Source: an uncultured Eubacteriales bacterium
Lineage (GTDB): Bacteria; Bacillota; Clostridia; Christensenellales; Aristaeellaceae
DNA length: 36,785 nt
Reading direction: 5' to 3'
Assembly (NCBI GenBank): GCA_902764915.1
Contig: CACWXY010000040.1
Span: forward strand, 1 to 36,785
The position numbers and the translations under genes were made by a program. The notes beneath the pieces are model-generated. The model saw only the letters and a program-made list of their open reading frames with translations, had not been told where the DNA came from and ran no database searches. Positions 17,767 to 25,756 of this stretch are shown piece after piece. How positions within the stretch are numbered: position 1 is the stretch's first letter; each line of letters opens with the position of its first letter.

Positions 17767-18810
17767 TCACTGGATCCGGATACGGTCCTCTCCGGACCGG
17801 ATCTCACCCATGACATAGGCGTCCTCGCCGGCATCACGGAGCAGCTGAAGCGCCTTGTCCGCATCGGAGGCAGGGACAACTGCGCTCATGCCGACACCCA
17901 TATTATAGGTATTGAACATATCGCGTTCCTCAATGCTGCCGCGCTGCTGGATCAGTCGGAAAATAGCAGGCGTGCGCAGGGACTGTCTGTCAATGACCGC
18001 GCACAGGCCCTCGGGAATGGAGCGTGGAATATTCTCATAGAACCCGCCGCCGGTGATATGGGAAAGGGAGCGCACGGTGACATTTTCCAGGAGCTGCAGA
18101 ACTGGCTTCACATAAATGCGCGTGGGGGTCAGAAGAACCTCGCCCAGGCCTCGCCCGTCCAGCTCATCCACAGGTTTTCCCAGATCCATGTGTGTCAGAT
18201 CAAAGACCTTGCGCACCAGAGAAAAACCGTTGGAGTGCACGCCGGAAGAGGAAAGCGCCAGAATGACATCGCCAGGGATCATGGTTTCCGGCTTCAGGAT
18301 ACGGCCCCGGTCCACAATGCCTGTGCAGCAGCCGGCCAGATCATACTCGTCCTCCGGGTAGAAACCGGGCATTTCCGCGGTTTCACCGCCGATCAGCGCA
18401 CAGCCGGCCAGCACACAGCCATCGGCTACACCCTTGACCAGGTTTGCGATGCGCTCGGGATAATTTTTTCCGCAGGCAATATAGTCCAGGAAATACAGCG
18501 GCTTGGCGCCGGCGCAGATGACATCATTGACGCACATGGCGACGCAGTCCTGGCCGACCGTGTCGTGCCTGTCCATCAGAAAGGCCAGTTTCAGCTTGGT
18601 TCCGACGCCGTCTGTTCCTGACACGAGCACGGGATGCGCATAGCCGGTCAGGTCCAGCTGAAACAGTCCGCCAAACCCGCCGATATCCGACAGAACACCG
18701 GGAATGTTAGTACGGGCAATATGCTGCTTCATCAGTTCAACGGCGCGGTATCCGGCTGTAATATCCACACCGGAGGCCGCATAGGCTGCGGAATGCGATT
18801 TTGTGTTCAT
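17767..18810 (-). CDS. purM: Phosphoribosylformylglycinamidine cyclo-ligase (AIR synthetase)
   Basis: This 347-residue enzyme closes FGAM to AIR with ATP. It shows SGTDGVGTKLKLAF, VNDVICAGAKPLYFLDYIACGK and GCALIGGETAEMPGFY, all standard for PurM. Length is normal. The ATG at 18810 lies three bases after the purF stop. The order F-M-N here matches many Firmicutes purine operons. Confidence 0.96.
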   Translation of the reverse strand: MNTKSHSAAYAASGVDITAGYRAVELMKQHIARTNIPGVLSDIGGFGGLFQLDLTGYAHPVLVSGTDGVGTKLKLAFLMDRHDTVGQDCVAMCVNDVICAGAKPLYFLDYIACGKNYPERIANLVKGVADGCVLAGCALIGGETAEMPGFYPEDEYDLAGCCTGIVDRGRILKPETMIPGDVILALSSSGVHSNGFSLVRKVFDLTHMDLGKPVDELDGRGLGEVLLTPTRIYVKPVLQLLENVTVRSLSHITGGGFYENIPRSIPEGLCAVIDRQSLRTPAIFRLIQQRGSIEERDMFNTYNMGVGMSAVVPASDADKALQLLRDAGEDAYVMGEIRSGEDRIRIQ

Positions 18811-18813
18811 AGC

Positions 18814-20241
18814 TTATTCCTTTCCGTTCCAGCAGTATGTGCATACATCACAAGGTGCAATTCCGATGGCTTCAATCAGGCCTTCCAGGGACTGAAATTC
18901 CAGGGATGCGAAGTGAAAGCGGTCACAGATGGCCTTGCGCATGTTCTTTCCGCGCTCTGTGGAGGAGTCGGCGTATTCTTCCAGATGCTGGAAGCCTTCC
19001 TCGCCTTCCAGCTCCATGATCACCTGCCGCGTGATCAGCTCCATATCGGAGGTGGCCCGGGAGAAGTTCAGATACTTGCATCCGTACATGATCGGGGGAC
19101 AGGCGGAGCGCATGTGCACGGACCGGGCTCCGTTGTCATAGAGGAATTCCACGGTCTCCCGCAGCTGCGTTCCCCGAACAATGGAATCATCCACAAACAG
19201 CAGGTTTTTGTCCTTGATCAGTTCATGGATCGGGATCTGCTTCATTTTGGCGATCTTATTGCGGTCCGTCTGGCTGGCAGGCATAAAGGAGCGCGACCAG
19301 GTCGGTGTATATTTAATGAAGGCACGGGCGAAGTGCACGCCGGATCGGTTCGCATAGCCGATGGCATGCGGCGTTCCTGAGTCCGGAACACCGCCCACAT
19401 AATCGATGTTCTCCTGCTGGAATCCCGCTTCCTTGTCCTGACGCGCCAGGATCTCGCCGTTGCGGTAGCGCATGGCTTCCACATTCACGCCTTCGTAGCT
19501 GGAGGTGGGGTAACCGTAATAGGTCCACAGGAAGGCACAGATGCGCTTGACGGGACCAGGCGGGGCCAGCTGCGTGAGGCCTTCAGCGGTCAGCTCCACA
19601 ATTTCGCCGGGACCGAGCTCATGGACCGTTTCATATCCAAGCTTCTGATAGGCGAAATCTTCAAAGGATACACAGTAGCCTTCTTCCCCGTGCCCTATGA
19701 GAACCGGCAGACGGCCTGTGCGGTCTCTGGCGGCGATGAGATGACCGTTGTCGCACAGGATCAGAATGGAGGCGGCTCCCTCAATGACCTTCTGCGCGAA
19801 CTGTATGCCCTCCACAAAGGAGGACTTCTGATCAATCATGGCGGCCGTCAGTTCGGTAACATTCACATGCCCGCCGCGCATGGCCTCAAAGTGGCCCCCG
19901 GAAAAGGAGAGGTACTGGGAAATCAGATCCTCATAGTTATGGATGACACCTACCGTGCACAGCGCATAGGTGCCCAGATTGGAACGGATCAGAAGCGGCT
20001 GCGGATCCGTGTCGGAGATCACACCGACCGCAGAGGTTCCGGACATCTCATCCAGGGCTTTCTCAAACCGTGTGCGGAAAAGCGTGTTTTCAATATTGTG
20101 TATCTCGCGCTGATGTCCCATTTCCGGATCCCAGGCCGCCAGACCGGCACGACGGGTACCCAGATGCGAATGATAGTCTGTCCCGAAAAAAACGTTGGGG
20201 AGAACGTTCGTATGTCCTACCGCACCAAAAAATCCACCCAT
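18814..20241 (-). CDS. purF: Amidophosphoribosyltransferase lacking the N-terminal nucleophile cysteine
   Basis: This 475-residue protein has the PurF layout: an N-terminal Ntn amidotransferase-like domain, then a phosphoribosyltransferase domain with the PRPP loop FVDDSIVRGTQ at 349-359. Canonical PurF exposes Cys1 (CGVFG) as nucleophile. Here the N-terminus reads MGGFFG, with glycine at that place and no cysteine nearby. The start is firm: GAAGGAGG lies before ATG 20241 and the preceding upstream residues are not conserved. The enzyme therefore probably cannot use glutamine through the normal mechanism and may take ammonia. Similar MGGFFG-type proteins exist in other anaerobes. First gene of the operon; its leader holds regulatory elements. 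Confidence 0.88.
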   Translation of the reverse strand: MGGFFGAVGHTNVLPNVFFGTDYHSHLGTRRAGLAAWDPEMGHQREIHNIENTLFRTRFEKALDEMSGTSAVGVISDTDPQPLLIRSNLGTYALCTVGVIHNYEDLISQYLSFSGGHFEAMRGGHVNVTELTAAMIDQKSSFVEGIQFAQKVIEGAASILILCDNGHLIAARDRTGRLPVLIGHGEEGYCVSFEDFAYQKLGYETVHELGPGEIVELTAEGLTQLAPPGPVKRICAFLWTYYGYPTSSYEGVNVEAMRYRNGEILARQDKEAGFQQENIDYVGGVPDSGTPHAIGYANRSGVHFARAFIKYTPTWSRSFMPASQTDRNKIAKMKQIPIHELIKDKNLLFVDDSIVRGTQLRETVEFLYDNGARSVHMRSACPPIMYGCKYLNFSRATSDMELITRQVIMELEGEEGFQHLEEYADSSTERGKNMRKAICDRFHFASLEFQSLEGLIEAIGIAPCDVCTYCWNGKE

Positions 20242-20378
20242 AGCGGTCCTCCTTCTGAAAGAGCGAGCCGAAAAGAGAAAGGTACACAGCAAAAAGCATC
20301 CTGCGCAGGATCGGCAAACGAAAAACAGCTTGTCTTTGACACAGGATGCTGAAGAAACACACGGCGTGACGCCCTCAT
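20217..20378 (-). CDS. Candidate leader peptide in the purF 5' region
   Basis: This 53-codon frame starts at ATG 20378, seven bases after a strong GGGAGG, and ends 25 bases inside purF in another frame. It begins MRASRRVFLQHPV and is cysteine-rich in the middle (FCC). It covers both arms of a terminator-like hairpin (20291-20350), the layout expected of translational attenuation. No family is recognised. The ribosome binding site is the best evidence that it is translated. Confidence 0.4.
   Translation of the reverse strand: MRASRRVFLQHPVSKTSCFSFADPAQDAFCCVPFSFRLALSEGGPLWVDFLVR
20291..20350 (-). promoter_or_regulatory. Possible attenuator in the purF leader
   Basis: Minus-strand arms AGCATCCTG (20342-20350) and CAGGATGCT (20295-20303) can pair and are followed by a T-run, as in an intrinsic terminator. 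A shorter palindrome, ATCCTGC-GCAGGAT (20298-20311), uses the same 3' arm and would prevent the long pairing. The two structures exclude each other. Confidence 0.4.
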
Positions 20379-20424
20379 GCGGTGACCTCCCGTCTTTCGA
20401 GCAAGGGTTACGGAATCCTTTCTC

Positions 20425-20453
20425 ACTATATCACGAACATTTTTCTATGAAAA
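20425..20453 (-). promoter_or_regulatory. Predicted purine operon promoter with PurBox-like element
   Basis: -10 TATAGT (20425-20430), 17-base spacer and weak -35 TTTTCA (20448-20453) on the minus strand. CACGAACATT (plus strand) lies in the spacer at 20432-20441 and again at 20527-20536. The core CGAACATT resembles the PurBox bound by PurR of Firmicutes, although the two copies are direct repeats 95 bases apart rather than a close inverted pair. Confidence 0.45.
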
Positions 20454-20550
20454 GAGGAAAATTATCGCAATTTTCACCGCCGATGAACAGAAAAAGCGGA
20501 AAACTTCCCAGATAGACCGGTAAAAACACGAACATTCAAGAAAAATAAAG

Positions 20551-20575
20551 AAAAAACCTTCGCTTATTTCGAAGG
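20551..20575 (-). terminator. Intrinsic terminator of the small RNA unit
   Basis: Minus-strand stem CCTTCG/CGAAGG with a 7-base loop and a run of six T (20551-20556). It separates the small RNA unit from the purF promoter. Confidence 0.75.
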
Positions 20576-20710
20576 CTGGGTGGAGGAAAGGAAGCACGCA
20601 GCGCCAGGGCTCGCGCTGCGTGCCTTCGATTTATGGGTCACATGGAACATAAGGATCATGTAACGCAAAATCCCGCAGGAGATATTTGCAATCTTTGCAG
20701 AATTCCCCAC
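20551..20710 (-). ncRNA. Candidate stand-alone small RNA, possibly 6S RNA
   Basis: About 160 nt lie between a consensus promoter (20717-20745) and an intrinsic terminator (20551-20575), with no convincing ORF. Predicted minus-strand fold: closing stem of 20703-20710 (GUGGGGAA) with 20580-20588 (UUCC, bulged U, CCAC); a large partly open middle; an apical stem of 20657-20664 with 20637-20644 containing a G-U pair valid only on this strand; and a strong 11-bp hairpin on the 3' side (20594-20623). Length, closed ends and central bubble fit 6S RNA, and 6S genes in several Firmicutes lie beside purine genes. Identity as 6S is inference; a transcribed small RNA is well supported. Confidence 0.5.
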
Positions 20711-20716
20711 GAAGCC

Positions 20717-20745
20717 ATTATAGTGAACAGGGATAGGGGTGTCAA
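20717..20745 (-). promoter_or_regulatory. Consensus sigma-A promoter of the small RNA
   Basis: Minus-strand TTGACA (20740-20745), 17-base spacer, TATAAT (20717-20722): a perfect match to the housekeeping consensus. It is the strongest promoter in the window. Expected start of transcription is near 20710. Confidence 0.8.
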
Positions 20746-20787
20746 TGACTTTTTCGGTAAGGGATCCGTAAAATATGTGGAAAGGTG

Positions 20788-20816
20788 AAAAAAAGGAGAC
20801 GGCAGTCGCCGTCTCC
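20788..20816 (-). terminator. Intrinsic terminator of the opp operon
   Basis: Perfect 9-bp stem GGAGACGGC/GCCGTCTCC with a 4-base loop, followed on the minus strand by seven T, 18 bases after the oppA stop. Confidence 0.9.
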
Positions 20817-20833
20817 TCCTTCAGGAGCATGCG

Positions 20834-22603
20834 TTAATCCACATCCGCATAGGTCCAGATGACATCGCCGGTGGCAAGACGGATCACATCGTGCACATTG
20901 GGCTTGAGCATCTGCGCAGTGGTGTAGTAGTACAGCGGGTTGACGCCGCCGGTGGCCATAAGGATTTCTTCGGCCTCGGCAGCCAGCTTGGCGCGTTCGA
21001 CGGGATCGGTCGCGGCCTTTACGGCCTGGACCACAGCGTCATAGGCTTCGGCCCAGGTCTGATCGCCGTTCTTGCCCCAGTAAGCGCCCATGCCGGCATC
21101 GGCAGTCACTTCACTGTTGCGGGTGTAATCGCCGATGGACCGGCCCAGACGCGGATAGTTGTTACCGGAAGCGGAGATGAAGATCTCCAGGAAGTTCACG
21201 ACATCGTTAAAGTCGGCAATCCAGCCCATACGAGCGGCTTCGGCGTCGCCGGCCTTCAGCTTCTGCTGCAGGGTGGCCCAGGCTTCCTGGTTGACAACAC
21301 CGGTGATGCCGAACTGGTTCCAGGTCTCCTGCACGTACTGGATAATCAGGGCATTGTTGCCGCTGTTGTTGAAGGCAAACTCGATGGCGGGCACGCCGCT
21401 GAACACGATATCGCCGCCTTCGATGCTGCCGGTGTAGGGATAGCCCAGATCAATCAGGGTCTGCAGTGCTTCCACCTGATCCACGGTATAGTCAGGATTG
21501 ACCTCGGAGGGCTCGTTGGTTCCGGTATACCATACGCCATAGCCTTCGGCAGAGCGTACATCGCTGTTCAGGCCGTCGGCCAGTCCCTTGGGGAAGAAGC
21601 CGGTAGCCGCCACTTCGCCGCCCTTGGTGACATAGGTCACGATCTCATAGCGGTTGATCAGCTGACCCAGCGCAAAACGTGCCTTGGACTGCTCCTGCAC
21701 GGTGAGCTGCTTGCCTTCGGGGCTCAGATCCTTGTAGACATTGAAGAGAATGTAATAGGTGCCCTGGGTCGGATAGAATTCCAGTTCGCCGGGATAGGTG
21801 GCATTGAGACGGTCAAACTCGGAAGAGGAAATGGACTGAATGTACTGCACCGTGTCATTCTCATAGGCGGTGAGGATAGCGGTGTTGTCTTCGGAAAGAT
21901 AGAAATTGAGGCCGGAGAGCTTCACGGCATCGGCATTCCAGTAGTAGGGATTCTTTTCGAAGGTAATGACATCGTCCACGGCATACTTGGTCATCTTAAA
22001 TGCACCAAGGCCGACATAGGTCTCGGGATTGGTTGCCCAGATGCCTTCGTTGTCTGCCAGGTCCACGCGCACGGGGTAGAAAGGCACGAAAGCGCACAGA
22101 TCCAGGAAGTAGGCGCAGGGCTGGGGCAGATGGACCACAAAGGTACGGGCTTCGTCGTCTACATCAATGGCCAGGGAACCGTCTTCGTTGCGGCTGATGA
22201 CGTCATAGAGGAAGCCATAGTCAGCGCCGAGCTCAGGGGATGCAGCGCGTTCCCATGATGCCTTGATCTGGGAAGCGGTGGCATCGGTGCCGTCGGACCA
22301 CTTGAGGCCTTCGCGCAGAACGAAGGAGTAGGTGAGGCCGTCAGCGGAAATGTCCCAGGACTCAGCCAGTTCGGGGGCCATGACAGGCTCGCCGGCTTCA
22401 TTGTACTGGAAGCCCGTGAGACCCGCGAAGGCGGAACGGATGATATTGGAACCAGCCGATGCACTGTTGAGTGCAGGATCCATGGACAGAGGCGTGCCGC
22501 CGCCCAGGAACAGGCTGATGACCTTGCCGTCTTCCGCGGAGGCGAAAGAAACCATGCTCAGCATCATAGCCAGGGCAAGTGCCAGAGAGATGATCTTCTT
22601 CAT
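20834..22603 (-). CDS. oppA: Peptide ABC transporter substrate-binding protein
   Basis: This 589-residue extracellular solute-binding protein of family 5 (OppA/DppA type) captures peptides for the transporter encoded upstream. ATG 22603 follows AAAGGAGG; the longer frame to 22798 is rejected. Residues 1-23 form a signal peptide (KKIISLALALAMM core) ending in ASA before ED, a signal peptidase I site. There is no lipobox cysteine, which monoderm binding proteins normally use to stay on the membrane, so how it is held is unclear. The mature part has the usual SWDISADGLTYSFVLREGLKWSDG motif. It is last in the operon, just before a strong terminator. Confidence 0.9.
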   Translation of the reverse strand: MKKIISLALALAMMLSMVSFASAEDGKVISLFLGGGTPLSMDPALNSASAGSNIIRSAFAGLTGFQYNEAGEPVMAPELAESWDISADGLTYSFVLREGLKWSDGTDATASQIKASWERAASPELGADYGFLYDVISRNEDGSLAIDVDDEARTFVVHLPQPCAYFLDLCAFVPFYPVRVDLADNEGIWATNPETYVGLGAFKMTKYAVDDVITFEKNPYYWNADAVKLSGLNFYLSEDNTAILTAYENDTVQYIQSISSSEFDRLNATYPGELEFYPTQGTYYILFNVYKDLSPEGKQLTVQEQSKARFALGQLINRYEIVTYVTKGGEVAATGFFPKGLADGLNSDVRSAEGYGVWYTGTNEPSEVNPDYTVDQVEALQTLIDLGYPYTGSIEGGDIVFSGVPAIEFAFNNSGNNALIIQYVQETWNQFGITGVVNQEAWATLQQKLKAGDAEAARMGWIADFNDVVNFLEIFISASGNNYPRLGRSIGDYTRNSEVTADAGMGAYWGKNGDQTWAEAYDAVVQAVKAATDPVERAKLAAEAEEILMATGGVNPLYYYTTAQMLKPNVHDVIRLATGDVIWTYADVD

Positions 22604-22658
22604 GAGTGTTCCTCCTTTAAGGATGGATATTTGTTTACGCCAGAGGCGTGAAACACGA

Positions 22659-23651
22659 TTACAGGTGGTGGCATGCGACAAAATGTCCGGGTGCGACCTC
22701 GCGCATCTCGGGACGGCTTTCTTCGCATGCCTTGGTGGCACGGCTGCAGCGCGTGCGGAAAGGACATCCGGAGGGCATCCGCAGCGGGCTGGGCACATCT
22801 CCCTGCAGTACGATGCGCTTCTGTTTCCGGCTCTGCTGCGGGTCCGGAACCGGTACGGCGCTCATCAGGGAAATGGTATAGGGGTGCACCGGATGGCGTG
22901 TGAGCTCGTTGGAGGCGGCCATCTCCATCATATGACCCAGATACATGACCGCGATGCGGTTGGAGATATGCTTGACGACGCTGATATCGTGGGCGATGAA
23001 CAGATAGGTCAGGCCCAGCTGCTTCTGCAGATCTTCCAGCATGTTAATGACCTGCGCCTGAATGGAGACGTCCAGCGCAGAGACAGGCTCGTCACAGACA
23101 ATGAACTCCGGGCGGGAAGCCAGGGCGCGCGCAATGCCGATGCGCTGGCGCTGTCCGCCGGAAAACTCGTGGGCATAGCGCGTGGCGTGCTCCGTATTGA
23201 GGCCGACCAGCTGCATGAGCTCATGAATGCGCTCTTCCCGCTCTCCACGGGTGGCGCACAGATGATGGACATCAATAGGTTCGGCCACAATGTCTGCGAC
23301 CGTCATACGCGGGTTCAGAGAAGAATAGGGATCCTGGAAGACCATCTGTGCCCGCCGGCGGAATGCCTGGAGGGACGCTTTGTCTCCCAGACGCTTTCCG
23401 TCGAACCAGATCTCGCCGTCTGTGGGTTTGTACAGGTACAGGATGCTGCGGCCTACGGTGGTTTTTCCGCAGCCGCTTTCTCCTACCAGGCCCAGGGTTT
23501 CCCCGCGGCGGATATCAAAGGATACATTGTCCACTGCCTTGAGCATGGTGGTCTTGAGAAAACCCGTGCTGATGGGAAAGTACTGCTTCAGCTGATGCAC
23601 CTGCAGGAGATACTCGGGGTTTGGCACAAAAGCGCTCGATTTTTCGCTCAT
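22659..23651 (-). CDS. oppF: Oligopeptide ABC transporter ATP-binding protein
   Basis: This 330-residue ATPase powers peptide import with OppD. It has Walker A GESGCGKTT, the signature FSGGQRQRIGIARAL, Walker B FIVCDEPVSALD, and the C-terminal cysteine-rich tail of peptide-importer ATPases (CPFRTRCSRATKAC). Start ATG 23651 overlaps the oppD stop as ATGA, so the two are translationally coupled; a longer frame to 23684 is unlikely. Confidence 0.94.
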   Translation of the reverse strand: MSEKSSAFVPNPEYLLQVHQLKQYFPISTGFLKTTMLKAVDNVSFDIRRGETLGLVGESGCGKTTVGRSILYLYKPTDGEIWFDGKRLGDKASLQAFRRRAQMVFQDPYSSLNPRMTVADIVAEPIDVHHLCATRGEREERIHELMQLVGLNTEHATRYAHEFSGGQRQRIGIARALASRPEFIVCDEPVSALDVSIQAQVINMLEDLQKQLGLTYLFIAHDISVVKHISNRIAVMYLGHMMEMAASNELTRHPVHPYTISLMSAVPVPDPQQSRKQKRIVLQGDVPSPLRMPSGCPFRTRCSRATKACEESRPEMREVAPGHFVACHHL

Positions 23652-24655
23652 TTCGGGTCCTCCTCCGGTCGCTCTGTCATGCACAGACCTTCTTTCACAT
23701 TCATCCAGCAGGCGGACAGATGATCATGCCCAACCCAGTACTCCCGGGGCTTTTCCTGCAGGCAGATCTTCATGGCCCGGTCGCAGCGCGGGGAAAAAGG
23801 GCAGCCCTTGGGCATATGGAGCAGGTCAATAGGCGTGCCGCTGATCGGCACAAGACGCGTCTTTTCATCGTCGTTCATGTCCGGGATGGAACGCATCAGC
23901 CCGCGGGTATACTCGTGCATGGGATGATAGAAGATGGCATCGGTGGTGCCGCGCTCACATACACCGCCGGCATACATGACGATGACCTCATCGCAGATGG
24001 AGGCGATCACGCCCATGTCATGGGTGATCATGATAATGGCCATGCCCAGCTCTTTCTGCAGCTGGAGCATGAGCTCCAGGATCTGCGCCTGTATGGTCAC
24101 GTCCAGTGCGGTGGTGGGCTCGTCAGCGATCAGGATATCCGGTTCGCAGGCCAGTGCCATGGCGATCATCACGCGCTGACGCATGCCGCCGGAAAGCTCG
24201 TAGGCGTACTGGTGAATGCGCTTTTCCGGCTCGGAGATCCCGACCAGACGGAGCATTTCAATGGCACGGGCATCCGCCTGCTGACGGTTGCGGTCCGTAT
24301 GCAGGAGAATGGCTTCCCGCAGCTGATTGCCAATGGTAAACGTGGGATTAAGCGAGGTCATGGGATCCTGAAAGATAATGCTGATCTTATTTCCGCGGAT
24401 CCTGCGCATTTCTTCCTCGCTTTTCCCCACCAGTTCATCGCCGTGCAGCCGAATGGAACCGGAGACAATGCGCCCGGGACTTGTGAGAATCTGCAGAATG
24501 GAATAGGCAGTGACGGACTTGCCGGAACCGCTTTCCCCGACAATGCCCAGTACCTTGCCCTTTTCCAGGGAAAAGGAAAGCCCGTTGACGGCTTTGACTT
24601 CTCCGGAGGGTGTGAAAAACGAGGTGTGCAGATCACGGACTTCCAGCATACTCAT
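23648..24655 (-). CDS. oppD: Oligopeptide ABC transporter ATP-binding protein
   Basis: This 335-residue ATPase is the partner of OppF. It shows Walker [10 protein letters not shown], the Q-loop region QDPMTSLNP, the signature [15 protein letters not shown], Walker [13 protein letters not shown] and the tail [14 protein letters not shown]. It lies 16 bases after oppC and overlaps oppF by four bases. Cytosolic face of the membrane complex. The peptide range transported cannot be read from sequence. Confidence 0.94.
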   Translation of the reverse strand: MSMLEVRDLHTSFFTPSGEVKAVNGLSFSLEKGKVLGIVGESGSGKSVTAYSILQILTSPGRIVSGSIRLHGDELVGKSEEEMRRIRGNKISIIFQDPMTSLNPTFTIGNQLREAILLHTDRNRQQADARAIEMLRLVGISEPEKRIHQYAYELSGGMRQRVMIAMALACEPDILIADEPTTALDVTIQAQILELMLQLQKELGMAIIMITHDMGVIASICDEVIVMYAGGVCERGTTDAIFYHPMHEYTRGLMRSIPDMNDDEKTRLVPISGTPIDLLHMPKGCPFSPRCDRAMKICLQEKPREYWVGHDHLSACWMNVKEGLCMTERPEEDPK

Positions 24656-24671
24656 ATCTTTTCACACCTCC

Positions 24672-25718
24672 TCAGGAGCGAAGCTTGGGGTCAAAGGCAT
24701 CACGCAGGCCGTTCCCCAGAAGATTAAAGGAAAGAACGATCAGGAAAATGGACAGCGCGGGGAAAACCAGCTGATAGGGATAGGAACGGAGCCCGGTGCG
24801 CGCATCGGATGCCAGAGACCCCAGGGAGGGCATGGGCACTGAGACGCCCAGTCCCAGAAAACTCAGAAAACTCTCGGTAAATATGGCGCTGGGGATCTGC
24901 ATGGCTGCGACGATGATAATCACGGACACGCAGTTGGGAATCATATGCTTGCGGATAATGCGGGCTGGGGAAGCACCGATGGCTTTGGAGGCGAGCACAT
25001 ACTCCTGTTCCTTGATGGACAGGATCTGTCCGCGCACCTGCCTGGCCATGGACACCCAGTACAGCAGACCAAAGACAATGAATATGGAGACCATGCCTGC
25101 ACCAAGGCGCGCAATCAGGCTGCTTTTGGAGGCTGAGACCCAGTCCTTGATGGCAACGGAGAGAAGAATCACGATCAGTACATCCGGCAGGGAATAGATG
25201 ATATCCACAATGCGCATCATGATCATGTCCACTTTTCCGCCGAAGTAGCCGGAGATGGCACCGTAGATAATGCCGATGACAATGACGATCAGGGCGGAAA
25301 AGATGCCGACCAGAAGCGAAATACGCGTGCCGTAGATGACGCGGATGGCATAGTCGCGTCCCAGCGGATCCGTGCCCATGATATGCGGAAAGACGCTCTG
25401 TCCGCGTTCAATCTTGGCCAGCTCCTTGGCGCTGTACTGGAAAGGCGCCAGGTTCTGCGCGGAGACATCCTGCTTGGTGTAGGTATAGGGATAGAAGTTC
25501 GGCACAATAAAGGCAATCAGCGCAATCAGGATGATCACGCACAGTGAGATCATGGCGATGTGGTTATGGCGCAGCCTGCGCATGGCATCCCGCATGAAGG
25601 AGATGGACTCGCGCATACTGACCTGCTGTGCCTTTTCCTCATCAGTGGCTTTCTCAAACAGTGCCGGATCGATCTGCAGGCTCAGCGGGTTCTTGAATGA
25701 TTTGTTTGTTTCAGACAT
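24672..25718 (-). CDS. oppC: Oligopeptide ABC transporter permease
   Basis: This 348-residue inner permease has the OppC N-terminal extension (about 60 residues with many charged residues) before the first membrane helix. About six helices follow, and the coupling loop that contacts the ATPase reads YVLASKAIGASPARIIRKHMIPN. The end is the usual NLLGNGLRDAFDPKLR. It pairs with OppB to form the channel. It lies 38 bases after oppB. Confidence 0.94.
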   Translation of the reverse strand: MSETNKSFKNPLSLQIDPALFEKATDEEKAQQVSMRESISFMRDAMRRLRHNHIAMISLCVIILIALIAFIVPNFYPYTYTKQDVSAQNLAPFQYSAKELAKIERGQSVFPHIMGTDPLGRDYAIRVIYGTRISLLVGIFSALIVIVIGIIYGAISGYFGGKVDMIMMRIVDIIYSLPDVLIVILLSVAIKDWVSASKSSLIARLGAGMVSIFIVFGLLYWVSMARQVRGQILSIKEQEYVLASKAIGASPARIIRKHMIPNCVSVIIIVAAMQIPSAIFTESFLSFLGLGVSVPMPSLGSLASDARTGLRSYPYQLVFPALSIFLIVLSFNLLGNGLRDAFDPKLRS

Positions 25719-25756
25719 AGTACTTCCTCTGTGTATTCATGCAGCGGCATGCGCCG

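Noticed and set aside
9688..18621. Several long plus-strand frames antisense to the purine genes (for example 9688-11109, 12209-13882, 17554-18621)
   Set aside because: All mirror well-identified purine genes in other frames and have no protein-like motifs.
20594..20623. Strong 11-bp hairpin as a second terminator of oppA
   Set aside because: It lies downstream of a better terminator and inside the promoter-terminator unit read as a small RNA; no T-run follows it on the minus strand.
20891..22258. Plus-strand frame of 455 codons, glycine- and histidine-rich
   Set aside because: It is antisense to oppA, which has a signal peptide and family motifs. The composition bias is a mirror effect.
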